DNA from: Atriophallophorus winterbourni
Taxonomy: Eukaryota > Platyhelminthes > Trematoda > Plagiorchiida > Microphallidae
DNA length: 64,000 nucleotides
Assembly: GCA_013407085.1 (NCBI GenBank)
Contig: JACCGJ010019336.1
Span: 1-64,000 of the forward strand
Reading direction: 5' to 3'
Shown here: positions 38,627-49,624 of the stretch, one piece after another
Layout of the letters: each line of letters begins with the position of its first letter
Numbering within the stretch: the stretch's first letter is position 1
The notes under the pieces: model-generated
Database searches by the model: none
What the model was told of the DNA's origin: nothing
Seen by the model: only the letters and a program-made list of their open reading frames with translations
Program-made: the position numbers and the translations under genes

Positions 38627-39955
38627 GTTTGGTTCAAAAACCGACGTGCTAAATGGCGGAAACGCGAACGGCACTTGGATGTTCTTCTTCGAGGTACATT
38701 CTCCCAACAATTCGCACCCTTGATACGCACTCCCTGTCAGCGGGATATTCTGGAATCGCAGATATTTGCAAATAATAATCTAATGAAAAGCAACATTATT
38801 CCCTCTTGTGGTATGCAATCCCAATCCCAATATGGCCTATTCTTGTCACCCTCATCCGTTCCAAGAAGTGTGAATTCACTCGCAAGCAAAGGAGCAAATT
38901 GTTTTCAAACATTGTCTCATGAGTCGAGAGAAACAGCCTTTTATAATTCGCCTCCATTCCCTCCGAACTTTACTTACTATAACTTGGATCGAACGTATTA
39001 TAATTCAAATTCTCTATCACATGCAAATTATCAGCAACCAATAGTATCGAGTGCATTAGAAGCTTACTCGACCAATTTATTCCATAAAAACTCATCCGAA
39101 ACGGATGTATTTGAAACATACAAATTCAATCCAAACAAAGCAATAATTACACCTGCAGGTTTTCTGGAGCTCACCCATTTGCAAAACCACTCCTACAAGC
39201 CAGACATGGTTGAGCAATCGTTTCATATGAATTCACCGGATGGTCGCATGTCTACGGTTAACTTACCAAAAGAAGTAACAAAATCAGCGGTGTTTTGGAA
39301 ATCCAACATCGCCTCAGATTCTGAGTTTAGTGCACCTTATGCTTATCCTGGAATGTTTCGACCAATCGCACCCACCTGCTCAGGACAGACCGAAATATTT
39401 GCTCAAGGACCCCATATGAGGTTCTTTCAGAAGGAGGAGCCAAACTTAGCGGATGACATAATAACGCCGCAATCTGACAATAAATATGGCGAATCATCAA
39501 ACCTTATAATTAAGAACCTCACGAAAGCAAACGGGAAGCTCGGTGTTTTGTTTAAAAAAGATGAAAATCTCTTCAAAAATGAAACAAAGCTTGTTCGCGA
39601 TCCTCCTAGTTGTTCAAAACTTGTCGAACACTATGCAATTGGATGTGATATCGGTGGAGAACGTGTACAACCTCTACCAACAAATGCTGAGCACAACGCT
39701 GCTACTAAACATGACAGCTTGTTTTTAAAGAAACCTGTGGTTTTCGAGGCACCAGCTTCCAGTATGTGCATTCCTTCACAAAGAACCGATCATCACAGTC
39801 TCGCCAATATTATTCACGACCATTTTCCAATACATACAGCATTTTCCCCGTGGATGGATAATTTGGATCGCTTTTTGACCGGATCATCTTTCCAGAAATC
39901 GACTGAACAAACAAAGACATCCCTGAATGCAGTAAACAACTCAGAGAACAAATAG
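38627..39955 (+). CDS. pitx: Pitx-class homeobox transcription factor, second exon (homeodomain helix 3 and C-terminal tail)
   Basis: The exon opens after a TTTCAAG acceptor and keeps phase 0 with the exon ending at 37510. Its first 14 residues (VWFKNRRAKWRKRE) complete the homeodomain recognition helix. The Lys at homeodomain position 50 selects TAATCC-type sites in Pitx, Otx and Bicoid proteins. The segment just after the homeodomain (FSQQFAPLIR) resembles the FGPQFNGLMQ stretch of vertebrate Pitx. The remaining ~420 residues are rich in Ser, Asn, Pro and Tyr with no known domain. I find no C-terminal OAR motif, which vertebrate Pitx proteins have. With the first exon the protein is 605 residues, about twice the vertebrate length. 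The reading frame ends at a TAG at 39953. The 1116-bp intron 37511-38626 holds nothing recognisable. Confidence 0.93.
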   Translation, partial: VWFKNRRAKWRKRERHLDVLLRGTFSQQFAPLIRTPCQRDILESQIFANNNLMKSNIIPSCGMQSQSQYGLFLSPSSVPRSVNSLASKGANCFQTLSHESRETAFYNSPPFPPNFTYYNLDRTYYNSNSLSHANYQQPIVSSALEAYSTNLFHKNSSETDVFETYKFNPNKAIITPAGFLELTHLQNHSYKPDMVEQSFHMNSPDGRMSTVNLPKEVTKSAVFWKSNIASDSEFSAPYAYPGMFRPIAPTCSGQTEIFAQGPHMRFFQKEEPNLADDIITPQSDNKYGESSNLIIKNLTKANGKLGVLFKKDENLFKNETKLVRDPPSCSKLVEHYAIGCDIGGERVQPLPTNAEHNAATKHDSLFLKKPVVFEAPASSMCIPSQRTDHHSLANIIHDHFPIHTAFSPWMDNLDRFLTGSSFQKSTEQTKTSLNAVNNSENK

Positions 39956-40195
39956 AGTTGACTTGCAGGCGATTGCATATAAAAATCAGTCAGTATTGAG
40001 CGCCTTTGTTATATATTTTACTTTATTTGAAAATACAAAACTGTCTTATCTCTATTAACGTTCGAAACGGATTTCTGACATATAGCTAACATTCGCAAGT
40101 TTGCTTGCTGCCGAGTTGATAGACATCACGGTTATGAACTCGAAAAACATCCAGTTATAAGATAAAACGTGTGACAGCGTATCCAAGCCGTTTTG

Positions 40196-40201
40196 AATAA
40201 A
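40196..40201 (+). terminator. Candidate polyadenylation signal of the Pitx gene
   Basis: An AATAAA hexamer lies about 240 bases after the Pitx stop codon, with no closer canonical signal seen. The role is inferred from position only. Confidence 0.45.
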
Positions 40202-41339
40202 ATTGCGCACATATATCGTAAATAATGTGTGCCTAATGACGATACCTGGGCTTCCGATTTTCGAGTTTTACCGCACTTTGATTCCATTCGCCTCGCCCGA
40301 AAGCTCATGTAGCGATACTTCTTACAATGAAACTTCGGATATGAACTGTAACTGTACTGCTGTCAAGTGAAATACAATATCCAAATATAGTACAATATAT
40401 ACCAGTACGCTCTACATAAATGTTATTTCTATTAAAGTAAGTACCATCAAGAAATTCGATGAAAACATATGAACTATTATTCGTGATATGTGTTTGGTTA
40501 GTTCTCAAAATATTAAGCCTAAGGAATATGCCTAATGTGGCTTTATTTGAGTTCATGTGAACTTTGGTATTTTCAATGACGTTCCAGTTAACAGATAATC
40601 ATTTAATTACATTGGCTTGATGAATTATATTTAAGCGATAGATTAGCGTAAAACTGTATGCAACTGCTACTATAAATTCTTTTTTGTCGTACTCACTTAC
40701 TTCAAACTTTAGCTCCAGGTGGGCAAAAGGCTATCAACAAGATTTCGTTTCGGTCTTCTGCTAAGTTTGTCAGCTACTTGCTGTCAAATTAATATTCTTA
40801 GTCTTCTGCTTTAATCATCAGAGCCTTATTTTTACAGAGCATCCTCGTGTTTAACTCTCAGTGAATGTTTCGATAATGCTTGCGGGAAGCTTATTGATGG
40901 TAAGCCAATACAACACCAGTTCTGTTGACTAATAGGATTTTTTTGGGTTCTCACCCGGTGCGTTGCCGTTATTTATCGCTCTTGAAAAATCCACGGCGGT
41001 CATTCGGGGCACCTATTTACAAGTTCATGGAGTCTTTTTACGGCCATCAATGTGAACCACATTGTATTCCTAACCTTTATTAATACAGGCTTAAGTAAGC
41101 TTTGGAATCTCAGCATTTTGCGATGAGGCCTGGGACGCTGTAGTTCCAAAGTTGCTTGAGTTACCCATACAGCTCAGCGGCATGCGCGATTTGACTCTCA
41201 TATCTATTTCAAGTAGCTTCATTGATGTCTATGACACTGACAAGAAACAAAGGCTTTCAAGTTCCGCCATTTCTTATCTATTAAAAAACTGGCTCCGTAA
41301 TAGCCCATTTAAGAGGCATTCACGTATAGCTTTGTTTAC

Positions 41340-41447
41340 CGCAATACCACTGATCTGAATCTGATCTTACTGTCTTCATCTGATGAAGGCAAACAGCCAG
41401 AAACCGGTTATGGTGTGTAATGGATGATGATGTTAGCTCCACAATAG
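41340..41447 (-). repeat. Family A repeat fragment
   Basis: GATCTTACTGTCTTCATCTG, GGCAAACAGCCAGAAACCGG and TATGGTGTGTAATGGATG match the part of family A also seen at 0.55 and 9.1 kb. Confidence 0.7.
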
Positions 41448-41449
41448 AT

Positions 41450-43010
41450 TATTTAGTGCAATGTTTCTCTCGACATTCTACATATTCTTATCTCGAATAT
41501 TTGTTATTCCATTTCCATCTAGATATCTTTCGACCAAAGAAGTATGCAAATGAAATTTGAGTTTAAATTTATCAGATGTTATTTTTCTGTTGCAATTTAT
41601 CCTCAATAAAGTAGTGTGTATTGTTTGTACAGTATTCGTTTTTGTGTTTTCCTTAACATTGGTCTGAAGCTGAAGTTTCGAAGATTTTCGAATAAAGCTT
41701 TCTTCATTTATTCTTTCTATTTCTAGTGTTTAATTAAACCATAATTTACAACCAAAGCTTTTTATTATTTCACTTTTATTAATTCTTGTTTAGTTAATGA
41801 AATCTGACACAGCTACGAAATAAAATTTTTTAAAGAAAATATAACCTATATACTTGTTGGTGAAAATAGCAACTTTGAAAAAATGAATAAAATTTAGTTA
41901 CTACACAATTCTGTTCTGCATTTTAGAAAGGCAATCGACTCCAGTCAAAATCGGCTTGATAAGCACTTGTTCTTGTTCGATTTCGTTATGTTCACAAAGT
42001 GCGTTCAGCTAGGTTTGAACCGCATTGTAATTTAAGGACAATATTTCACCTAGAAGAAAATACACGATAGCTCAATGTATACTGTTCGCTTATTCTACCG
42101 GTTGACGAGTTTTTCGAATCAAGTGTTTGTTGCATGACAAATGGCTTTAACATTCGGCCCAGACCCCTGCTGTGCAACGACGGACGGGGTCACACTAACG
42201 GCTGTTGTCAAAAATTCCCAAATCGGGACACAAATGTTACACAACGCACATCTGTCAAAGCGGATGGCCTGGGTTTGAATGAGCGTACATAAACACACGT
42301 GCCGATTCATATGACGGAACAGAATGGTTAGAAAAATCTTTAAATACATTAATCTCGAAAACTCACTAAAATCACAAAGGAGCCTGAACAAGATGCATCC
42401 AATGATACATAGATAAACAGAATGGGCAAGTGTATTAAAGACCGAATTTCATTTTATTGGATTCGTATTAATTCAAGCTATGTTAGCTGATGTTGTGCGA
42501 ATGACAATGAAATGTGCTTAGTTGTTGCGGGTATCTTCTGCCAGAATATGCAGATTAATCATCAGTAAATTTGCATGTTTAGCCGGTTTCGCGAGTAGTA
42601 TGTAAACAGTCTGGTGTTTCAAAAAAATTAACTTCAAACTTTCATTAAAGAACCAATAACAAAGCCAAAGGAGGATAATTGTGTCCCTTTCCAACCGCAA
42701 TATATAAATGTAGGATACCATACCTGCCTTCGTTTTCAATTCAAATGCTTGAATTATATGTGGTAATTCAAAAAAACCCCTGCTCTAACATACGATTTAT
42801 GTATATATTGTTTTCAACCTACATCGGTCGATGTCGACTAATATTAACCGATGCAGCACATGATGATCTTACACTCAAAAACGCTTCAAAAGGTATCGCT
42901 CTTCACCGCAACGTTCACAGTGATTCGCAACCATTTGTCGTATGGTGGAGGGATTTACGTTTGCTAGCCAAAGACTGCACCTGCTGTTCACCAGCTTGAC
43001 GCTGACAATT
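41450..43010. other. No gene recognised
   Basis: AT-rich sequence. A 106-codon + strand frame at 42679-42999 lacks any motif I recognise. Confidence 0.45.
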
Positions 43011-43019
43011 TATCCTAAC

Positions 43020-43225
43020 TTCCTTCCTTCGGTCGATGTCGTACATGGACTAGATCGCACGCGCAATTTGCACAGCGTTTCAGCGGGCTAAACAGTCTGA
43101 TTCATGAAGAAAAATTTCTCCCGCAGCGCTCACAACGATACAAAGTACTCAACAGATCGGCAGCACTAGCACATTGTCTGTGTGATCTACATTTAGCAAC
43201 CGGGAACACTGACAAAACATTATTC
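43020..43225 (-). repeat. Truncated RTE-like 3' end
   Basis: TTCGGTCGATGTCGTACATGG, TAAACAGTCTGATTC and CGCTCACAACGATA follow the 3' untranslated region of the RTE-like element ending at 52.55 kb. Only the tail is present, as expected for a 5'-truncated insertion. Confidence 0.55.
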
Positions 43226-43231
43226 TGCCTC

Positions 43232-43256
43232 ATATATATATATATATATATATATT
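43232..43256. repeat. (AT)n microsatellite
   Basis: Twelve uninterrupted AT units beside the truncated RTE-like tail. Confidence 0.9.
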
Positions 43257-43604
43257 CCATAATGCAGTTATTCTAACCCAAATTTCTGTTTGATCTATCT
43301 ACTCTTTTCGACGTATAAAATAAACGTTCAGAATTCGGTTGTGGTGTCTGTAAGCTCAATTCATGATAAAGGAGATTTATAATGAATCAGCTGCAACAGC
43401 TTGTTGATAACTCGGCGCTTCTCACAAAGAAGCTTCTTCAGACCAAGTGTGTCAATACAATCAGAGATTAGGTTTTATTGCGTTCACCTGATCAATCCTG
43501 AGAAGGCTAAGAACTGCATAGACCACGTGCGGCACTGAGCTTGTTAAGATAGGCATGCGAGATTAAGATCGATTGACGCATCAACATGCTGAATAATCCA
43601 TTAA

Positions 43605-43775
43605 TTAATGTGTTGCTCACATCCCCATCCCTTACACTCTACAAGACATTACTTTGGTCATCCATAACCGCCTTGAGCGCTTGACCAAGAATCACTTTGT
43701 GATTCCGTGTCTGAACATCGTGGTTCGTTGTACGAACCCTATATAACAGTGGCATACAAGTATAACTTTGTAATC
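43605..43775 (-). repeat. Family A repeat, inverted copy with perfect hairpins
   Basis: The - strand matches the 18.9 kb copy nearly base for base. Both palindromes are perfect (43689-43705 and 43722-43738). At its left edge a forward-oriented piece (AATGTGTTGCTCACATCCCC) abuts it, another head-to-head junction. Confidence 0.85.
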
Positions 43776-44269
43776 TCTCAATTGTTTGGTCGTGTGCAGG
43801 TGTGAATGACATCTGCTGACTGATTAGCTTGCTTTCGTAATCCATGCGCAGACTAGAGGGTCACCCACGCAAACGTTTATCCACTACAGAGCCGTACACA
43901 AGATTATACAGATATCCACCCCATCTATCTTGCTGACCGAATTCACAAAGTTCCTTGATGTTAGCGAATATGGATATGGAGCATCTTGAAGAGCTAGCCA
44001 AATATGGTCTTGGGGTACTCGTCTGTGTATCCTCAAACGGTATTTAATTGAATGACAAAATCGTTGTTCTAAAAAGTGGAACACTTGAGCAGCGATGCTA
44101 CTGATGATACTTATAATGTACCTTACCAATCCTGAACTGTCAGAAAAATGCATACGCCATGATGGGCGTTGAAATTGTTAGAATAGACAGGCGATGGTAA
44201 TTAATTGCTTTGGTCATGTGTAGGTATGAAGCACTAACCAACGAACTAGTCTCGAGTTGGGAAGAACTT

Positions 44270-44520
44270 GCTCTTGACTGATCACATTGCAGAAATTATG
44301 TAAAGCATCGTCTGCCAGCTGGGAAGGAGCTTATAAAGCTGACGCCCAACGACCGAGTTCTGCCTATCGTTGCGAGCGCTGCATGAGAGATTGTTCCTCT
44401 CGAATCGGACTGTTTAGTCTTTCAAAAATATGTGGAACATGAAAAATTATCATTCGATTGTGATGTAATCCATGGTCAACATTGGCCGAAGGAGACCAAC
44501 AACAACTCTGACCGATTGGT
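44270..44520 (+). repeat. Truncated RTE-like 3' end, opposite orientation
   Basis: GGGAAGAACTTGCTCTTGAC, CGACCGAGTTCTGCCTATCG and GACTGTTTAGTC are the reverse complement of the tail at 48.6 and 52.6 kb. Confidence 0.6.
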
Positions 44521-44948
44521 GACAATGTTTCTTTCAATACAATAATACAGTTTCCGGATACGTCAAAAAATTTGAAATATAATTGTAAGCCTAATTCTTT
44601 TATTTATTTTAATATGTCGTGCAATTCGATATACATCAGATCAGTGAAACTGAGCCGGTTGATTGGATAAATAATATTGCCAAACGCTCTAACTCATCAC
44701 CCGGTCAGTTAAATCGCCTCAAGACATTGGCCATTAGCATTTATAATGTATTTTTTATCCGTCGGTGGAATTATCCAACAGCTGAAGTTAAACTGAGAAC
44801 AAGTGGATGAAAACGATAAGTGTGCAAACGAAGATAATGTGACTAGACTCAAAACTATGACTCTACATGTATTCAAAATCTTGATATGCTTTAGAACAAC
44901 ATAACCAATTTAGCAAACCAAATTTAGCAATTGCAACAACATGAAGGA

Positions 44949-44954
44949 TTTATT
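44949..44954 (-). terminator. Candidate polyadenylation signal of DNALI1
   Basis: TTTATT on the + strand (AATAAA on the gene strand) lies about 200 bases past the DNALI1 stop codon. Assigned by position. Confidence 0.45.
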
Positions 44955-45156
44955 AATAATCTATTCACAACTTTTAGTGCCACTAATTTAGTGTTTATAT
45001 TTCCAACAGTTGAGTGAAAATATTGGCATGTTAGATTGATAATTTGAACAAAAACAAATATTCTCGTTTATATTTGTATTTAATCAGGTAAACCTTGGCT
45101 AGATTATGACGTGATGTTGTTCTCATTGAAACGCTTCAAACTGAACTCGACTGGAA

Positions 45157-45555
45157 TCAAGGCGTAGCTAGTTTGAACTGGTTGAGAACATCTTCCAGTT
45201 GCGCTTTCAACTGATCGTGTCCCTTTCGCAGAAAATTCACATCATCTTCAGCTCGTCGAGTTGCCGCTGCCAGGCGATTTGCTTCTTTCTCCTCCAACGC
45301 ACGACAATTTAAAGCTTCAACTTGAATCTTTTTACGGAGTTGGGCGATTTCGTTTTCCAGAGCTTGAATTCTGGCTGTTTGGCGATTGCGATCCGCCTCA
45401 CGAGCTAGAGATTTTTGCAGCCCGAATACCACTCCCGAAGCGTAAATAGATTGGAGCGCTGCCAGTGTGGTGGCAACCTCATTTCGAACGCGTAGGAGAA
45501 GTAGGCCTCGTTCAGCACAATGAATGGTAAGTTGACGGATAAGTTCATCAAATAC
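45157..45555 (-). CDS. DNALI1: Axonemal dynein light intermediate chain DNALI1 (p28), final exon
   Basis: Encodes the last 132 residues, beginning after a CTGAAG acceptor as VFDELIRQLTIHCAERGL, which aligns with the human CFDELIREV...CAERGLLLLRVRDE block. From about residue 45 of the exon it is a long heptad-like coiled coil (ALENEIAQLRKKIQ ... DDVNFLRKGHDQLKAQLED) ending in TGA, as in the family, where the coiled coil mediates assembly with dynein heavy chains. Joined in phase 0 to the exon ending at 47692, the protein is 280 residues, close to the ~258-280 of other animals. The ~2.1-kb intron 45556-47691 holds a short direct repeat (46.05/46.20 kb) and no recognised gene. Confidence 0.93.
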   Translation of the reverse strand, partial: VFDELIRQLTIHCAERGLLLLRVRNEVATTLAALQSIYASGVVFGLQKSLAREADRNRQTARIQALENEIAQLRKKIQVEALNCRALEEKEANRLAAATRRAEDDVNFLRKGHDQLKAQLEDVLNQFKLATP

Positions 45556-46050
45556 CTTCAGAGTTTAGAAATCGCATTTGAAACCCGTGAATCTCAATGT
45601 GATAATAGGAGTGGTGGTCAAAATATCAATTCATAACGAAGTGGTTAGAAACAAAATTTGATTCGTAAATGGTGTCAAATAGGGTTTTCAATACAAAGCA
45701 AGATGTCTATGAAATGAATTCAGAGTGATCTACTGTACACATTTTTGCTCATATTCCTTCCAAGGGCACTCAATCACTCGTCATCAGCTACAGAATCACA
45801 ACGACAGCAAATTTCGAAAGCTTAATTCCCGTTTTACTAAAACAAATTTTTCCGGTATATGAAGAAATATGAAAGAAATAGATATTAAAGAAGCTGTAAA
45901 TAGTTGAGCATAAACGAACTAGAATGAGATGGTTTCAGCCCGAATGCAGCATATATTCAAGTAATATATTGTGATCCAGATATCCCCGCATTGTTACTTC
46001 ATGGGTTCATGTTTAGTGAAGAATTAATGTAAGTTCGCGTGATTGTTTAA

Positions 46051-46250
46051 GTGCGGTCTATTAGTTATAACGAGTCCCCATTTTAAACATCAGGATGAGC
46101 GATCAATAATAATGATCACAACACGCTTCAACATGCCAGAGTGCAAGGGCGAGCCTCCAGGGCATTCATGATCACCCTGGTCCCGGCGTCAAGTTTGTTT
46201 CAGCGCAGTCCATTAGTTATAAAGAATCTTCATTCTAAACATATGGATGA
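46051..46250 (+). repeat. Pair of ~50-bp direct repeats in the DNALI1 intron
   Basis: GTGCGGTCTATTAGTTATAA at 46051 and GCGCAGTCCATTAGTTATAA at 46203 each continue into a similar ..CATT(T/C)TAAACAT...GGATGA block. The spacing is about 152 bases. Confidence 0.6.
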
Positions 46251-47691
46251 AACGTAAGTTTCGGTTTTTTTTTTCAAATGCATTCTTTCACAATTAGCTT
46301 CGAATTTTAAACTGTCACGAATAGTTTATTGACCAATGTTGCTCTGAAACGGTAATGATAATCCACCCGAGTAACAAAAGTTATAATTCAAAGCTTGGGG
46401 TCTGATATTGTGTACAAACTGAGGAGCAATCTGTTTTCTCCGAAATCTTCTGTATCTGGAAGATTTCGGCTTTGAAAGAATGTGAGAGAGTAGTAGAACT
46501 TTATATATTATAAAACGCTGATGAAGAGGATTAGTAATACAATAATAAACTAAAACCGTACCTTCACCGAAACTCAGTGATGCTGTATAACCTCTGTAGG
46601 GGTTGGGACCAGAGCCTACCATATTCAAGTTTTACTTTTATCACGTTCCGGCATCATCGCTTGAACGTTCATGAATCAATATTTTGCTTTAATGCACCAA
46701 ATTTTATCATATTTTTAGCAGTTCAATATATACTGATAGTGATAATAATGCAATAATAAAAATGGTGGATCGGATGCGAACGTTAACCACTGAAAATCTT
46801 GAACAGATCAAGCGTATTTTAAGAGCCTAATTCATTTCATACACTGTACTGCTTGCCAGATTATAAATAATCGATTTCAGTATTGTCTAAAAGAGCTTTC
46901 AATTCGACATTTTAAGGTTTCTCTTATCTCGAACTGACGCCTATCTTGTATTTTTACAAAGGAATAAAGGAATAAAGTGTTTTTAAATCGAAATTATTTT
47001 CCCAAGATGTTGTTGAGTTACTAAGAAATTCTGACCATGGAACATCAGAGCTTTGAACGCATGAGAGTCGAATTTACGAAATGGCTTTAACCAGCAATCA
47101 TATCGTGACGAGATTTCTTGAGAATATTTTCCACGCCATCTAATCAAGAATGATACATTAATACCATTGGTCTTCGGTAAAATGTATCTGTAGTTTACCG
47201 ATGATTTGCTATATTATATTATTCATCGTCACATTATTTGAAAAGAGGAGAGCTTTTTCAGGAAACCAGGAATAAATGCTGTCAAATACTATCCCGATGA
47301 ATGGCTTCGTTAACTTCATTCTGTTGCAGCACCTCTTAATAATCATTGGACAGATCACATTTCAAATAATATACTGAAACACACAAACCGCAATGCGGCG
47401 AGCAACAGTATTTTGGATTGCTAGTCATTAAGGTTAAACCTCAACTGACCGGTCGGGTTTCAGAGATTATTTGTTACTGATAACAATTAAGTAGTAAGTA
47501 AATGCGATTAAATTTACCTTGTTTTACGTTCTACGTATTTCCAGTAAGATGGTGAATTCATGACACGAATAAGATTGCGCCTTTACGAAAATCATAGCAG
47601 ATATTATGCCAACAGTCTGAGGAGCGGAACTTACAAATTTGAGCAAAACAAAAACGTACACAACTATTATCCATACGTGCATAATGCTTAC

Positions 47692-48135
47692 TTGTGAGAA
47701 CAGTTCTCTTCGAACAGGACAAATCCCAGTCATTTTCGCTCCACGGTTTTCCAGCTGCTGGTCCAACATTTGAGTCAACTGAATAACGTCCATCCGAGAG
47801 GCAGGGCAAGATGAAACCTCTTGATAATATAAACTATCCCCAAGTTGATAGCGACGAGGCGGCATAATGTTCCTTAGAATACCTTCAGTCGATTCCAGCG
47901 TACGGGTTCCTTGCGGATCAAGTAATCCAGCCGTCATGTCTAAACCATTTGGTAATTTTTTCCCCAATCCAGCAAATGAAGAAGAACGTTGTATGGGCTT
48001 GATGATACGAGGTTTACTTTCATCATTTTGTTCACCGTGTCCTTGTGATCCACCAATTTTATCCACAATTCTTACGGGTGGTTTGTATTTTATTAAACTA
48101 GAATCAGGTATAATCAAACGTTGTTCAGCCGCCAT
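47692..48135 (-). CDS. DNALI1: Axonemal dynein light intermediate chain DNALI1 (p28), exon 1
   Basis: Encodes the first 148 residues of the inner-arm dynein light intermediate chain, a cytoplasmic/axonemal protein of motile cilia and flagella. The N-terminal PDSSLIKYKPPV matches the DSLLKYDTPV start of animal DNALI1. Further on are ILRNIMPPR, YQEVSSCPASRMDVIQL and TGICPVRREL, which align with human ILNAILPPR, IQQVSSTPSTRMDVVHL and TGICPVRREL. The exon ends CAA|GTAAGC (donor at 47691), phase 0. The ATG at 48135 is the family start. Residues ~20-85 are a less conserved Gly/Ser-rich linker. The 3' neighbour on the same strand is the second exon; RNF144 lies about 3.3 kb upstream on the same strand. 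Confidence 0.93.
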
Positions 48136-48589
48136 GAAGCTGACATGACATGTGAGACAACCTTTGAAAATTTGTTGTCGATAATATTAGGTCACGTGAG
48201 ACATAATAACCATAATTGGCATGCAAATCTTTTGAAACTATACCCAGATTCCTCTCCTACTCAACCGTGAGCGGCCCGGTAGCAAAATTGCTACTGATGC
48301 AGTGTAAAACCACTTGATGATCGTGATTCGTCATTAAATTGAAGAAAATAATCAGTTACAGACTGTAGCGTTAGAAAGAACTACAATTTCGGATATATCG
48401 AATTTAATCATCCAAAATTGCAGGGCACTTAGACACGTGGAAATGGTTCAAAATAGGTAAACGGATAATTGTGGGTTAATAAAACAATGAACAAGCAAAA
48501 TGATTAAGTGATTGCTGGACAAATTTAAAATATCTTGCAGCAGAATTCTCCGAGCGAAATGAATCGAGATAATAATTTCAATGTGGTTG

Positions 48590-48875
48590 GTTTCCTTCGG
48601 TCGATGTAGACGATGGATGTACATCACAACCGTATGATATTTTTCATGTTCCACAGCTATTAGAATGACTAAAAAGTCCGATTCGGGAGGAACAATGTCT
48701 CCCACGGCGCTTGCAACAATAGGCAGAACTCGGTCGTTATGCGGCAGTTACACACCGGCGGCGTGATCTGCGTTCAGAATACAAAAGCTGTATCTGTTCC
48801 TCCCTACCTTTCAGACGACGATATAGACAATGCCCCCAATGAAAGCGGTCAAGAATAAGTTCTTCCCAATTTCGA
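48590..48875 (-). repeat. Truncated RTE-like 3' end
   Basis: CTTCGGTCGATGTAGACGAT, TCCGATTCGGGAGGAACAAT and GTCAAGAATAAGTTCTTCCC match the region 52.55-52.82 kb immediately after the RTE-like coding end, with about 75-80% similarity by eye. Confidence 0.65.
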
Positions 48876-49209
48876 TAATGATTAAATATAATTTATTTTA
48901 CATAATTGTATATGAATTTTTTATGAAAGGTTAGCGATGAATTGAAAAAGACAACCAGGATGCTCACCTATAAATAATCGAACGGCTGTTTAAAATAAAG
49001 CGACGCTAAGGCACGAGGAACGCTAAGATTTTTGAGTTGATTTTGAGTGCTTTTGTTAAACATTTAATACTGTGTTGAAATAAAATGAAACACTCCAAAG
49101 CTCATCAAACATTCAACTCACTACGCAGTCAAGTGCTTCGCTAATTATTTGGAAAATCTGAAATCAGTGAACACATATGCTACACGTATACGCAATTGTG
49201 GACTCGTTC

Positions 49210-49290
49210 TGTGTAGTACAGCTAATAGCGTGCAAAATTGATTTGCAAACGGTAGTAAAATAGATGCGGAAGCACGCTGGAGTGTAAATA
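49210..49290 (-). repeat. Partial family C repeat
   Basis: GTAGTACAGCTAATAGCGTGC and AATTGATTTGCAAACGGTAG match the left part of the ~230-bp family C copy at 62.5 kb. Confidence 0.55.
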
Positions 49291-49624
49291 CAAATCATAT
49301 TATTATTGATATATCTATTTAGCCGTAATCTGGTGTACTGCTTATGAGTTTGCGGCATTTTCCCCGCAGCAGGCTTGCGGTTTTATAAATAGAGAAACTT
49401 TAGTACAAGATTGTGATATAGATAGGCAAATGAGACCAAGCGCAAAACCCAAATATTGTGTTGCTCAAACTGTAAACTGACGCGACAAATATATGTTATT
49501 TCAAATAAATGTTTCGGTTACAGCGACAGCCAGGTAATCCGCCGAACAATGACTCGTTTTTTTTAAAAAAACTGCAATACTCGTAAGTAAGTGATACTCC
49601 TAAATATGAACAGCAAAGAACGTA

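Noticed and set aside
41369..41402. Hammerhead-like string CTGATGA...GCC-AGAAAC in a family A repeat
   Set aside because: The part between the two core-like strands can form GGC/GCC, but the closing pair is mismatched. In the 0.59 kb copy the strand before the core pairs with the strand after GAAA, which is the wrong topology for a hammerhead.
42679..42999. 106-codon + strand frame with a Cys pair near its end
   Set aside because: No domain or splice structure is recognised. The upstream half is low-complexity and the remainder is not matched to anything I know.
46326..46628. 100-codon - strand frame in the DNALI1 intron (MVGSGPNPYRGY...)
   Set aside because: It does not resemble any DNALI1 segment, and the two conserved exons already join in phase. 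No family is recognised, so it is not called as a gene or alternative exon.
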